DNA from: Saccharum officinarum
Taxonomy: Eukaryota > Streptophyta > Magnoliopsida > Poales > Poaceae
Direction: 5' to 3'
Assembly: GCA_020631735.1 (NCBI GenBank)
Contig: CM036158.1
Coordinates: 78,111,447 to 78,175,446 of the forward strand
Length of the DNA: 64,000 nt
Part shown: one piece after another, positions 46,095 to 57,806 of the stretch
Position numbering within the stretch: the stretch's first letter is position 1
Layout: every line of letters begins with the position of its first letter
Program-made: the position numbers and the translations under genes
Notes under the pieces: model-generated
Seen by the model: only the letters and a program-made list of their open reading frames with translations
Databases searched by the model: none
What the model was told of the DNA's origin: nothing

Positions 46095-46497
46095 GCAGGA
46101 ATGAAATGAAATAGAGAAATAGCCATAAAAAGAAATAGCAGGAATGAAATGAAATAGAGAAATAGCCATAAAAAGAAATAGCAGGAATGAAATGAAATAG
46201 AGGAATACCCAAAAAAAATAAATAGCAAAAAAGGAAATAGATAAATAGCAGGAATGAAATGAAATAGAGAAATAGAAAAAAAAAAGGAAAAGAAATAGAA
46301 CAAAGAAAAAAATGAAATAGAGAAATAGCCATAAAAAGAAATAGCAGGAATGAAATGAAATAGAGGAATACCCAAAAAGATAAATAGCAAAAAAGGAAAT
46401 AGGTAAATAGCAGGAATGAAATGAAATAGAGAAATAGGAATGAAATGAAATAGAGAAATAGCAAAAAAAAAGGAAAAGAAATAGAACAAAGATAAAA
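46095..46497. repeat. Minisatellite, 43-bp core unit
   Basis: GCAGGAATGAAATGAAATAG begins at 46095, 46138 and 46181 (spacing 43). Shorter derived units built on GAAATGAAATAGAGAAATAG then continue to 46497. The frames on the reverse strand of up to 176 codons are repeat translations rich in F, S, L and I. It abuts the tRNA gene. Confidence 0.93.
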
Positions 46498-46499
46498 CT

Positions 46500-46572
46500 G
46501 CTTTCATTGAGAGTCAAACTCAAGACCTCCCGCTTACTAAACGGGTGCTCTAACCAACTGAGCTACGAAAGC
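46500..46572 (-). tRNA. tRNA-Thr (anticodon AGT), possibly decaying
   Basis: The 73-base reverse-strand sequence folds fully: acceptor GCTTTCG with TGAAAGC, D-arm GCTC/GAGC, anticodon stem CCCGT/GCGGG around TTAGTAA (anticodon AGT, read as IGU), variable loop AGGTC and T-arm TTGAG/CTCAA. The T-loop is TTTGACT, where the near-universal TTCGACT has C56, and position 66 is T, forming a G-U pair. Both could be CpG to TpG changes. Box A and box B elements are otherwise present. It may be functional or an early pseudogene. Confidence 0.9.
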
Positions 46573-48082
46573 TTTTATTTTCAGGCTACCTTGCTTTTTA
46601 AGATTTCTAACAGAAAAGTATAGGCATGCACAACTAACATGTCATTTAAGTCCGGTATTTGGAGCTCTAAATAGAACCCATACTTAAATCGACTAATCAA
46701 ATTGGAGTATTTTCAGCACAATTACTTTAAATATTGTGATCCAACCATGTTTGTTAAGCCTTTGCTTCCAAGGTTGAACATGTTGCTACTTGACTCTCGT
46801 AGCCAGCATGTCACAGTAGCCCTATAGGTTGTCATCGGTTGCCTGGCTAATTCCTAGCACCACTAGGATTTAGCCAAGGCCCAACATATGCTTGTTTGGT
46901 TGTCTACTAAGGAGCTACTCAGCGGAAGCCTAGAATAATGTTTGGTATTGATAGTTTGATCACCAACAACACGGATATGAAATTACTTTTGTTGTCTGTG
47001 GATGAAAGCATGATGTTGTCGAGGTAGTAGGACTATATTTGGGTACTCAATTGAGCTCTCTTGTGGATTTTACTGAATTGTCTATGAATATTTTGGCACG
47101 GGAACCCCATGAAAAAATTATGGGTCTATCACTGCTAAAAATGATTTGGCTTGGATAGTTTGCCTCTAAAAGTAGCCCTATTTACATATGCTGTTTTTTT
47201 TTAAGTCAATTTCTAGAAAAGGGTTATGGCCATTGTGCCTGTTGACTAATTTTAGACATATGCTTTGTTCTACTACCTCCGAAAATAAAATATGGTTTCT
47301 TTAAATTTTTTATTTTTGTAGTAGTGTGTCTCCACGACTCCACCACCTGGCAGGCCGCTATCATACGTGCGCACGTGCTTGATGGTAGCAGCTCCATGAT
47401 ATTTGCTCTTCATTGAACGCCTCCCAGTCCCAGATAGTCAGATTTTCTATACATATGTTTGGGCGATTTGGCCGCGGAGTCGTCCACTCTTATATGCTGA
47501 CTACAAAGAGTTTCTGTGGCGATCATATATCTGTGCAAATAGCAGCTAGCCTGATTATTGGATCGTCGTGAGTGATGCGCGTGTGTTTCCAATTTGAGCC
47601 GTTGAAAAGGATAAATAATAAGTGGCCATTATTTTGGCGCGAGTATCATGCTTTACACGCCAAAACATGTACTTATTTTCACTCAGATCAATTCTAACTA
47701 GCTTCCAAGCTGGCACCCATCCAGATCCAACACGGACAAATTCTGTTCAAAAGCGATATCCATGACAAATGTTTCATGTACATCCACATCACAAGTGACA
47801 CGTAGCGACGACGAAAGGCCTCCGCGGCTATATATGAGCCACTATTTAAAAAAAACAGCCACTATTTTTTAGTGGATGCATGACTCACATGGTCAACACA
47901 TTTCCTGCATAGAGACTAACCCAATTATTTGTTTTGTTTGTTTTTTCCTTTTGGTGTGATACATCACATGAATGACAAGGCTATTATGCTCAAATAAAAT
48001 GTCCTCTCGTTGTATCCTCATCTTAATCATCAACTTTCAACTACTGCATTCGGTTTTAGCACACAAGTGTACTGAGTTTTCT
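46573..48082. other. No gene seen
   Basis: 1.5 kb of mostly AT-rich sequence between the tRNA and CACTA element 2. I recognise no coding frame, MITE end or RNA gene. Confidence 0.4.
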
Positions 48083-48463
48083 CACTACTATACGAACCTT
48101 TTTGAGGCGGGCAAAATCCATTAGTGGAGGCGAGCATTACAACCGCCTCCAATCAAAGACCTCCATTAATGGAGATTAACGGAGGCACGGTTGCTTTGCC
48201 CGCCTCCGTTAATCAATCAGAAAAAACAAAAAAGAAAGAAAAAACCGTCCATAGGTCCGCCGAGCCCATCCACGGGCCCACCAAGCCTATCCACGGGCCG
48301 CTGCCACTGTAGTCGCACTGCCGGGATCCGGCCACACTCTGCCGGCCGCCAGATCTGGAGATGGAGAGGGAGGGGAAGCGGCCCACTACCTAGATCCGAC
48401 CACCTGCCACCGCAACCGCCGCATCTGGAGGTGGAGGGCGAGGGGGAGCGGTCCACTGCACCG

Positions 48464-48751
48464 CGAGCTCCGACCGACCACGATCTAGAGCTGCCATGAC
48501 CCCGCGCCACCACAGTGGGGAACCCGTGGCACCGCCGGACGGCCCCGCCACTACTACAGATTGACTTATCACTATCATCAGTTTCACTGCCATAGTGATA
48601 GAAGCGACGAGCTCCGACTGACCGCGATCTAGAGCTGCCATGACCCCGCGCCACCACAGTGGGGGACCCATGGCACAGCCGGATGGCCCCGCCACTACTA
48701 TAGATTGACTTATCACTATCACCAGTTTCACTGCCATAGCGATAGAAGCGA
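48464..48751 (+). repeat. 144-bp tandem duplication
   Basis: The units are 48464-48607 and 48608-48751. Both carry CGAGCTCCGAC, GATCTAGAGCTGCCATGACC and CAGTTTCACTGCCATAG, with a few transitions between them. Confidence 0.9.
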
Positions 48752-49214
48752 TTATGTTATGCTTCCATCGCCGGTTGGACCGATAGTGAGGCCTCCTGAG
48801 GAAGGAAACCGGCAGTTGAAACTTCTACCACCCACGGGTTAACAATAGATGCGGCAGTGGTATTTTCTCCATCACATGAAAAGCCGAGCCAACTGGATAG
48901 GCGTTTTGGCCACTGGCCCTACACGACCGTTTGGTCTACCGACGGTAGTAAATTGAGCAAGTTTTTTCCCAACTACCCACAACACAGTTGCATCACCATT
49001 CCACTTCTCCATCTTCAAGGTTAGCACATTGTTCCTCTCTCCTAGTTTATGTGAACCAATGCACGCCTCGTGCAGCGCCACCGCCACCTCCCGCATGGCT
49101 GACGCATTGTTCCTCTCGCAATTTGTGTGAACGATTGCACGCCTCGCGCCGCGCCGCCGCCAGATCCAAAGGCAAGGATAATGCCTTCGCACTGCACTGA
49201 TGGATCTTTGTCGG

Positions 49215-50420
49215 ATTATTTTCCTCTTTAGTGATCTCATTACTAAGGAACCTCTCATTCTACTGCACAATGACAATCGCAGGCTCTTCGAAATAGAGGC
49301 GGCCCCCAACAACAGGAACACACTGGCCAGCCTCACATAGGACATTGTTCTGGAGATCCTCCGCCGCCTCCCCTCCTGCTCCTTGTTGTGCTGCAAATGT
49401 GTCTGTCGCTCCTGGAACTGCCTCATCTCCAACAACCATAAGGTGCTCCCTGGACTGTGGCTAGCTTCTCCTACGACGACAAGAAAGGCGAGCGAAACTT
49501 CACCAGCGTCACCGGTGGATGCCCTGACTTGTCCTTCTTGCCCTTCCCCATTGACAAAGTAGCTGTCTTAGATTGCTGCAATGGACTTGTCCTTCGCTTG
49601 TGCATTGAGGCTGCTAGATCATGCTATGTCGTCTGCAATCCAACAACCAAGAATTTGTGGGTACTACCGCCTAGCATCAATGCTATTGGTCAGGCTCGAT
49701 TGGGGTTCGATCCGATAGCCTCCTCGCACTTCCATGTGATTGAATTTGTGGAGGAGGAGGACGTTGAGTGCCTAGGTGTGGAGATCTACTCATCTCAAAC
49801 TGCAGCATGGATTTATCAGGAATCTAAATGGGGCTAGGACATGGATGATGTGATACATTCAAGATCAGCAAGTGTGTTTCTTAACTATTGTCTGCACATT
49901 ATGTCGTACTCTTTAATACTTGTTGTGGATATGGAGGTAAAGATATGGAGGAAAATTCCTAGGCCTCGTGGTACTCTACTCTCCATCCATCAAGCTTAGG
50001 GTCACTTGTGTGTATGTACTGTTGGTGGTGTTAGTGGTCACAATATGTCCCAGCTTTTAATTTGGATCCTTTGAAGACTATGCTACTAATAAATGGACAT
50101 TGAAGCATACTGCCAGCACATTGAAGGTGTTTGGAAAGACTAATATTAACTTTGGTTACATGGATTATGATTCAGCCTACACAGCGATTATAGTTCACCC
50201 ATAATGGAATTTAATTTTCTTTGTTGGGGCAGAAAGAACAATCATCGCGTATGACATGGATCAAAGAAAAGTTCATGTCATCTCTGCCAGTGTCGACCAT
50301 AGCTATGGTTGACGTAAAGTCCTAGCATGGTTCATGAGCAAACCTTACTTTCTTCCTTATGTTCCCTTGTTCTTTTTCTTGGAGTCATTAGCTAAGTAGT
50401 GAATAAAGCTCCATTTGATG
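49215..50420 (+). pseudogene. F-box protein pseudogene, third copy
   Basis: The F-box is clear (DIVLEILRRLPSCSLLCC and CVCRSWNCLIS, 49339-49436). The F-box-associated domain follows: LSFLPFPIDKVAVLDCCNG (about 49528), YVVCNPTTKNLWVLP, LGFDPIASSHFHVIEF and IYSSQTAAWIYQESKWG (to 49835). Further parts (a WTLKHTASTLKVFG segment near 50095) extend to about 50400. A TAG directly precedes the F-box, the frame shifts near 49447, and a TAG follows KWG at 49835. It is related to, but clearly diverged from, the copies in the two arms, and lies in the same CACTA in the same orientation as the right-arm copy. Confidence 0.8.
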
Positions 50421-52160
50421 TATCTCTATGTCATGACATGTTCAAATGGACCAATGTTGTTTGATTGTCCATGGCCATATTAATTTCTTTCAGGATGAAT
50501 GTTGTCATTATTGTAGCTAAACTAGTGTGCCATCTTAATTTGTTATGTTTCCAAATTGGTTTATTTCTCTGGCGCAAACAATACGTTATGGTGGTATTAC
50601 AGCTCCCGTCGCCATTTCATATGGTGATTCAGCGTTAGTGTGACATCGCCCTACTCTGAGAGGAGGAAGGCCTACGTGACAATGAAGAAGGAAGAAGCAC
50701 TATAGTAGTAGAATACTTATATTGATTTCTAATGTTATGGGTACATGGGAAATGTTGATGAGGGAACTCCAAAATACTACACAAAAATGACACCTCAAAA
50801 GCAATACAATGCACCCGCGTTACAGATGCGCCTCAAATGTGGCAGGGAATCAAATGGTCCGCGTCATCTGCCCTGATCCGTCACCCATGTGACTCGCGTG
50901 GGTGGCCATGGATGTCACGGACCTTGACTGTTGCCTTCCCCGCACGTGTCGTATCATACGCTTGAGTACATGTCGTCATTAAGTCTAGTTTTAGATGAGG
51001 ATGAAATGTTGCAGGGAATCAAATGTGCCAGGGAATCTAAACTGCATCGTGTTCACCGCTCCATCGCCCATGAATCGCGTGGGTGGCCACGGATGTCACG
51101 GACCTTGACTGTTGCCTTCCCCGCGCGTGTCTTGAGGTGGGTCTATTTAAGCCAAGGTAAGCTAGTTTGCCATTAGTTGTGCTCATTCCACACACCTTCT
51201 TGCTCCAAGAACTGCCTTTAGTTTTAGTGAAATGAAACTTTTGAGCATGTCATCCATCTTCATCGCCTTGGTGCTCGTTCTTCAACTTCTCCGGCGATAG
51301 CATTGGCGATGGGATAAGGCCTTGAAGATTGGTTTTCTTCCGCATTTGGGGTGCAGCAATGCATGGCTACTTGTCTGGCCTCGGTGCTAGTGGAAGTTTT
51401 GCGAAGATATAGGGAGGATCACCGCCTTTGGTATGTCCGAGGGTGATCCTCTCTTCCATTTCCATGGAGGAGTCAGACACACAGGTAGTCTCCTCGTGTT
51501 TTCCGCTGCAACCCTTGCCTATAGGGGACGTAAGTGGAAGCTTTGCGAGGTGGGTGTCGCATCGGCTCTCTTCATAGGAGTAGCCTACGACTACAACTCT
51601 ATCATTCAAACTTTGCTCCATGCCCCTTCTTGGGTGATGTTAGTGGAAGTTTTGCGACGTCACAGTCAAGCATAGGTTGTTTTATGTACTCGATAGGTCT
51701 TTGTTATTGTACACCCAGTAGTCTTTGATACACATCTTTGTTATTGTACACCTTTCAAATGTAACCTACTAAACTTATGAATAAAGATTTACTTTTCTAA
51801 CGAAATGTTGGCTCATGTCGTTGTGGTACTCACATTCCTACTTTTATTCTACTCCGGTGGCGGGTGACCGGGTGGACGAGACCCTTCAGACGATCCACGT
51901 GGTGCAGTCAATTTTCTCCATCCAACTTCCAACGCCATTTTCGGGAGAAGCATACTCCACTAAGATCATGAGAGACATGGCCTTGCCTTAACTCCTGCTC
52001 TCGCTCGGTGCAATCATAGGGAAATCCAATGGACGCCTAGCTCGCCTATATATCCTTCATAAAAGGGCTGTGTATCCTGACCTAAAAGGGTGCCTCATGA
52101 TCATTAGTGGGATGGCGGCACACAAGTCCAAACGTTGGCAAAAGCTCACGAACAGTGAGG
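50420..52160. other. Unassigned CACTA interior with a duplicated 55-bp phrase
   Basis: No protein is recognised. The phrase CGCGTGGGTGGCCA to CCCCGC-CGTGTC occurs at 50895-50949 and 51076-51130, and GCAGGGAATCAAATG recurs near 50840 and 51010. Confidence 0.45.
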
Positions 52161-52500
52161 TTAACGAGGCCACCCTAGGTGATGCCATCCCGGCTTTCCT
52201 AAAATGGTCGGAGACTGCGATCACTTTCGATAGAAAGGATCACTCTGACCACATTTTGTAGCCAAGATGCTTTCCCCTTGTCATCAACCCAATCATCAGC
52301 AAGACCCACTTGTCTCGTGTCCTCAAGGATGGCGGAAGCATAATCAACCTCCTCTACGTCGAGACCTACAATGCAATGGGACTATCACGAGCGGCGATGC
52401 GGCCATCCGGTGCTTCGTTCCATGGAGTCATACTCAAACTTCAGGCCATTCTCCTCTGGCAGGTTGACCTAAAGAAAAGAGGTCGATGGAGGGCGTGATG
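52160..52500 (+). pseudogene. Gypsy (Tat-lineage) protease fragment
   Basis: The translation contains ITFDRKDHSDH, FPLVINPIISKTHLSRVL, the aspartic-protease DGGS signature (near 52330), LLYVETYNAMG and LRPSGA-like RPSGASFHGV. These are the characteristic run of Tat-type gypsy Gag-Pol around the protease. One TAG (52259) and one frame change interrupt it. It lies just outside the right inverted arm, within CACTA element 2, and is separate from the Tat LTR at 53718. Confidence 0.75.
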
Positions 52501-52709
52501 CCATCAGATCTGTCCTATGACACTTTGGTCACGAAAATAGAGTTACACTGGGCTAAGCCTCATGGGTCAATCCCCAGGCAAGGTCACATGACTACAACAT
52601 TCGAACGATCAGATCATCGGCAAGCATGGCAAGACGGCGGTGCACAAAACAAAATAAATCAAGAAACACGAGCTAAGAAGATTTCTTTATTAAAAGGACC
52701 TAGCTAGGT

Positions 52710-53620
52710 ACAACCTAAGGCCCTTGGACACCACTATAGAGGATGTCCTCCACATTCATGGTGGCCGTGGCGGCGACGAAGTCACTGACCAGCTCGACCC
52801 GCTCTGCCTGCCCAGCGTGGCCCGAGAACCTAGGGTCCACCCGATGGAAGTCCTAGCCGGTGTAGAGCTGCATGGTGGCGAGGGCAACGCCGGCTCCCTA
52901 CCAGCTTCTTGCCACCACATCCCGCTCATGGTCCTCCATCAGGAGAAACTCCTAGAGGCAAGCTTCCTCCGTCTCATGGAGAGAGGCCGTCAGCTTCTCC
53001 TTTAGCGCTGGCAACAAGATGACAAGAAGATCAAAAGTTGCAGATGTTAGATAGGACAACAAGACGGAGAGAACCCTCATCCACGATACGGGCTTGGGCA
53101 TCGGCGGTTGCCACCTGTGTGGTAGCAGTCTCCCTCTCCAAGGCAGCGAGTGCCACCCCGACAATGTTGAGGCAGTGCTCCAACCGACCCACCTTGCGGG
53201 TGGCGTTGAAGTAGCACTAGCGGGCCTTGTTCGCCGCGCAGACAAGCTCACGAAACTCCCGCCGGTCATCCGAGGAAGACGACAATGATGAGGACAAACT
53301 TGACCCCACCGTTGGTGGGGTCACGGCACGAGGGGCGCTGGCGGCCTCTCTGGATATGGCATGGGAAACGGCCCTAGAAACATCACCGATCAGCACAGGT
53401 CAATTGTAATCTCAAAACATTGCTCAAAAACTTACCCTTGCCCGTGCAGGTAGGCTCGGAGATGTGGCAGTGGACCTCCGGCCTCCGATGACTCGTCTCA
53501 AGGATGCTTGCCATGATCCATCTCAGTGGGTGGAGAAGAGGCTGCAAGCACGCAAGAACGAGAACAAGGAAGTGGCAGAGCTGGTGATCTAAAGCGAATG
53601 CCTCCCTCGCCATACCACTC
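52710..53620 (-). pseudogene. Unidentified coding-like block, right-arm copy
   Basis: This is the mirror of 35790-36700. On the reverse strand the open segment 53269-52952 is the longest and contains the ASLHETEEACL phrase. It has small indels against the other copy. No family is recognised. Confidence 0.35.
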
Positions 53621-53717
53621 TAGCGTATTTATAACTGTGACGGACACCTAGGTAGGTGAAGCGATCGGAGGGAAGGTGGAGTGACAGTTGCCCATGCACC
53701 GGCGTGAACCAAGTAAG

Positions 53718-55241
53718 TGTTGGTGATCACTAATGACCAAATTCGACTGCCAATTATAGTCCAAAATAGGAGAAATAAACATACTTTTGACACATATGCC
53801 TTTACTATTGACCTAGTTCCACTTGTATTGGAGAAAACATGTTTTGCAAGTCAAACATTTGAATACAAGTGGAAAATAAACAAAACCAAGCAAAAGGCGC
53901 AAAGCAGAAAGCATAATGTACAAATGCGCAAAGGAAATACATGAAGAAGCCCACCTACACATCGAATTTGGGCTGAGCACCGATGTGGCCATGGTCTAGG
54001 CCCACCAGGAACCGACCACACAAAGGTGGTCATGGGGCAGCCCCTAGGGTCCAGCCACACCAGGCCTAGACACTACCACCTGGGCCCAGCTTCCTCTAGC
54101 GGTTGCATGCCGCCATGCATAGGTGGTTCCCGGGTGTTTCCTAATTTTCCAGCGTAAATTGACCATGCTTCACTATATAAGAAGAGGAGGAGCTCATGCT
54201 CACACACACATCATTTGGAGCTACATACCTCACCTCTCTACTTGTAATCTTTAGTTCTTAGTAGTAGTTTGGAGCTAGCAAAAGCTATCAAGGAGGGCTT
54301 GGCTCCTTGGAAGAAAAGAGAGAAAGCTTGGTATGAATACAAAAAGAATTTCTTCCAAAGTTCTCATATCATTTATATAGTATTGCATATGAACCAGAGT
54401 ATAGTTGTCTTGTTATAATCATGATATATGAACTAGCATATAGTTTATGTATTATGATCTTAACATGTTCAACTTTATGCTTAAACATTCATATGATTTG
54501 TATGAGTAGAAGTAGAGCTAGGGTTGAGGTGGCGATTCGTCGTTCCTTTGGGTTTGCCCATATTCTTGCTTGTCGATCCATAGGGTTAGAGTCCTAGGGG
54601 GATATGGGTAGTTTCCTTGTACACGGGCGTGGTGCTCGAGTGCACGAGAACCTTCGGATATGACGGTATCCCACAGTTGAGGGGTATGCGGCAGGTGGTG
54701 ACAGCCTTGTCCATCCCTTGTAATCCCCCATGTCTAGATATTGTGTAGGAGTCTTAAAGTCTCCCGGGCTTGCTGGCAGACCAGTGGCCGGAGATCTCCC
54801 CATCCATCTCACACTTGGTTCTAACTCTAGTCATGTAATTTGTATGATCATTAACTGTTCTTTACACGGCTATATTAGAATATGCCGGCTCCACTTAGAA
54901 ACATTCTTTTATTCTTTGTTTTTCTTTTATCCTTGAGGTTGGCTTAGATGTGTGTCCGCTATCCTTGATATACCATTTTTACCCCTGTCATGAATTATGG
55001 TCCACTATGCAAGTATGTAATCTTATTCATATCCATGCTAGACTCTTTATACCTTGCTTTCCTTTGGGAAAATATAAATAACAATACCCTGAATACTTCC
55101 GGGTGGAATGCTACAACGATAGATCCGTGCGCTTACGGATATTTTCTGTAATCGTTAAGAACTATCGTAGTTGGTGTTTCTTGGCGGTGTTGCTAAGATT
55201 AACTCAATCTTAGTAATGGTGTTAAGAAATACTAATAGGCA
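53718..55241 (+). mobile_element. Tat-type gypsy LTR with primer-binding site, right-arm copy
   Basis: A 1524-bp LTR runs from TGTTGGTGATCACTAATG to AATAGGCA, with the primer-binding site TGGCGCCGTTGCCGG at 55246-55260. A probable promoter lies near CACTATATAAGAAGAGG (54171-54187). No partner LTR or polypurine tract follows, so the element was truncated before or during the duplication. Confidence 0.78.
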
Positions 55242-55259
55242 TTTCTGGCGCCGTTGCCG

Positions 55260-56800
55260 GTGATGGACTTAAAACCTCCTCACTTGATGATTGCACTAAG
55301 AATGCCAACAATAATCCTTACGCATTCCCATCTTTTCCATACCATTTCGATTTACGCACCCTCATTCTGTGGCACATGACTGCTCATGGGTGGACACCAT
55401 TAAGCCATGATGTGACTGGTGAGGCCAATCGCCCACCGAATTCGTGCACAGAATGACCCATCGCTGTAGCTTTGCCTTGACGCCGTGCAAATGGCACTTG
55501 TCGCATCGGTGCGCAAAATGGCCGTGATGGAGGATGCAGCCACCGAGGCCTAGGCGTGGCTCACTGGTAAGTCATATTGGGCACGATCTTGCTCTTTCAC
55601 TTCGTGCGATGCGACATCGTGTGTTCAGTTGTAGGGTTTTCTTGTCACCTTTTTCAGCCATCGAGGAGCAGCTCAACACCACGTAGGCTGAGGTGGTGGA
55701 GTTGCATTGGGCCAATGATGACCTACCCTAGCATACGGTGGAGGTGATCCTCCTTCATCGGGATGCCGACGACAACGCCCGCATCGCCGCCTAGTTGTTG
55801 ACAAAAAACAGTCGCCGCTTCAACACCCTCAACCAGGCAGCAGTCGCCGCCGTCCACGTGGTGGCGACTGCATGCGGGGCGATAGTGGACCAGCGTCTTT
55901 GGCATGGGGGCCTGTGTGGGCTGGAGCCAGGGGTCCCCTCCATGGTCGTCCTTTCGTGATTAAGAGGACCTCGTCGTCTACTTTCAGCCCGTGGCCGCGG
56001 CCGTGATGAATGTACCATTTGTGCACCTTTGACACGTATGACACCGTATGACACGACCATCATTATTAGGTGCTAACATCTTTGAAGGGCCCATTCACCA
56101 CCACCGGTAGCCTTCACCGTTGCCTGCAGATGATGTGGATGGTAACACTTTCGTGTCAATTTCCAATCCCCAACTATTCCTATTTTTATTCTATGGATTA
56201 ATTAAGGAATTATGAGTTACTATGAGACAACATAAAAGGACAACCATTGTACATATAGTCTATTATAAGTCGTCTTAAGTTACAGGAGAAGCGTGCAGAA
56301 TCAAAACCATGGAGAGCTTTCATTGGAGCAAGGGCCCAAGCACTGGTGGATCTTTGGAGCTTTCACTGGAGCAAGGGCCCGAGCATCATTAGGATTGCAT
56401 TCATGATCTAGAGCAGTTCTGGCTCATGAATGCAATCCAGATGTGGGAATAGATATCCTCGTTGCTCTACTTCTCCTCTTCCTCCCACTGCTCCCAGGGG
56501 GATATTAGAGGAAGTTCACGAGGCTGTTCCCCATCTCCATTCTCCTATTTAGTCGGGTATGGGTTACCCCCATACTTGTAAGGTCTTTGCAAATGGAAGA
56601 ATGTTGTTGCATCTAGCTCCATCATTGATTGAGCATATTAAGAAGACAAATGCAAATGACCCTTATGCAAAGCAAAGCAAGTTATGAGGATCATTGGAAT
56701 GTTGTATTTCAATTCCTCGACCTGTAGATTGTATGTAGAGTATAAGATATTAATGGAAGATTTATTGTTGAATGTTGGACTCAATTCTAGTTTATTTCGT
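55260..56800. other. Unassigned interior of CACTA element 2
   Basis: This is the mirror of 32600-34140. It includes a GC-rich segment (55400-56060) with frames on both strands, and no domain is recognised. Confidence 0.35.
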
Positions 56801-56813
56801 ACTTAGGCCAGTC

Positions 56814-57105
56814 TTAGTGGAGAGTTTCATTACGTTATTTCCAAGATGGCCATGTCATGTAGAATAAAATGAAATATGGATGAAACACCCCTTCTCAATG
56901 GAGAGTTTTATTCTAGAGTTTCATAGACATTTAATTCCATGACTCATAGAGAGTTGGCATTCATGCCAAGAGAGTTTCATCCCCATGAAAATCACTTCTT
57001 CTCTCTCTTCTTAAAAACCTTGCCACATCATCAAAAGCACTTATATGGCTAAAGTGACTAAAGTTTAGTAGCTAAACTTTAGCAGGAGGAAACCAAACAG
57101 GCCCT
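56814..57105. mobile_element. Nested MITE remnants, right-arm copy
   Basis: It starts with the Tourist-type end GGCCAGTCTTAGTGG (56814, preceded by TTA) and finishes with GGAAACCAAACAGGCCC. It mirrors 32290-32600. Confidence 0.5.
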
Positions 57106-57806
57106 CAATCTAACATTTTTCTAGTTAATCGGTAGAACAAGTGACAGTTTACAATCAGGTAGAATGAGTGATGCCCTCAATCTGATAGTGGCACGGTGGC
57201 TTCTGGAACATCTTCATAAGACCCATTCACCACCGTCGGTAGCCTTCACTGCCGCCTGCATACGGTCTGGATGGTAACACTTTCATCAATTTCCAAGCCT
57301 ATGTGTTTTTTACAAAGTTGTGCACAATTTTCATTCCCATGTCTAAAAGGGTTGCTTACAAAGCATGCTCCCCACCTTGTGTCTTTCTTGTCGCCCCATA
57401 GCTTTTGTTCCTCATCGCCACTCCTTGCTCCCTAGTGTTGAACTACGTGACTGCCCCCTACTTAGCAGGGTGCAAGCCACCACTCACTGTCGACAAGCTA
57501 GTACCCCGCGGTGGTATGCCTCACCGGTAGGGCCCGTGCAGTTCCACCGGTGACCAGGCTGCTACTCATCACCACCGTGGCCGCCAATCCCGCAAGATCC
57601 AAAGGCAATGGTAATTCTTTCACACTTCCATCCATCTTTCTTAGATTTTTATTCCCCTCTTCACTCATCTGAGTATGAAACAAGCTTCCATCTATTTACT
57701 AAGGAGCTCATGATCCAATCTCCGTAGGCACTCCTCTAATTCAGGTGACAGCGCAACCGCTTCCATTGCCGGCCTCACTCCACTAGACCCTAGTCAAGAA
57801 CTAAAG

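Noticed and set aside
45977..46523. Reverse-strand frames of 154-176 codons rich in F, S, L and I
   Set aside because: They are translations of the 43-bp minisatellite, whose unit lacks stops in that direction.
48872..49435. 187-codon reverse frame
   Set aside because: It is antisense to the F-box pseudogene, whose forward strand carries the recognisable domain.
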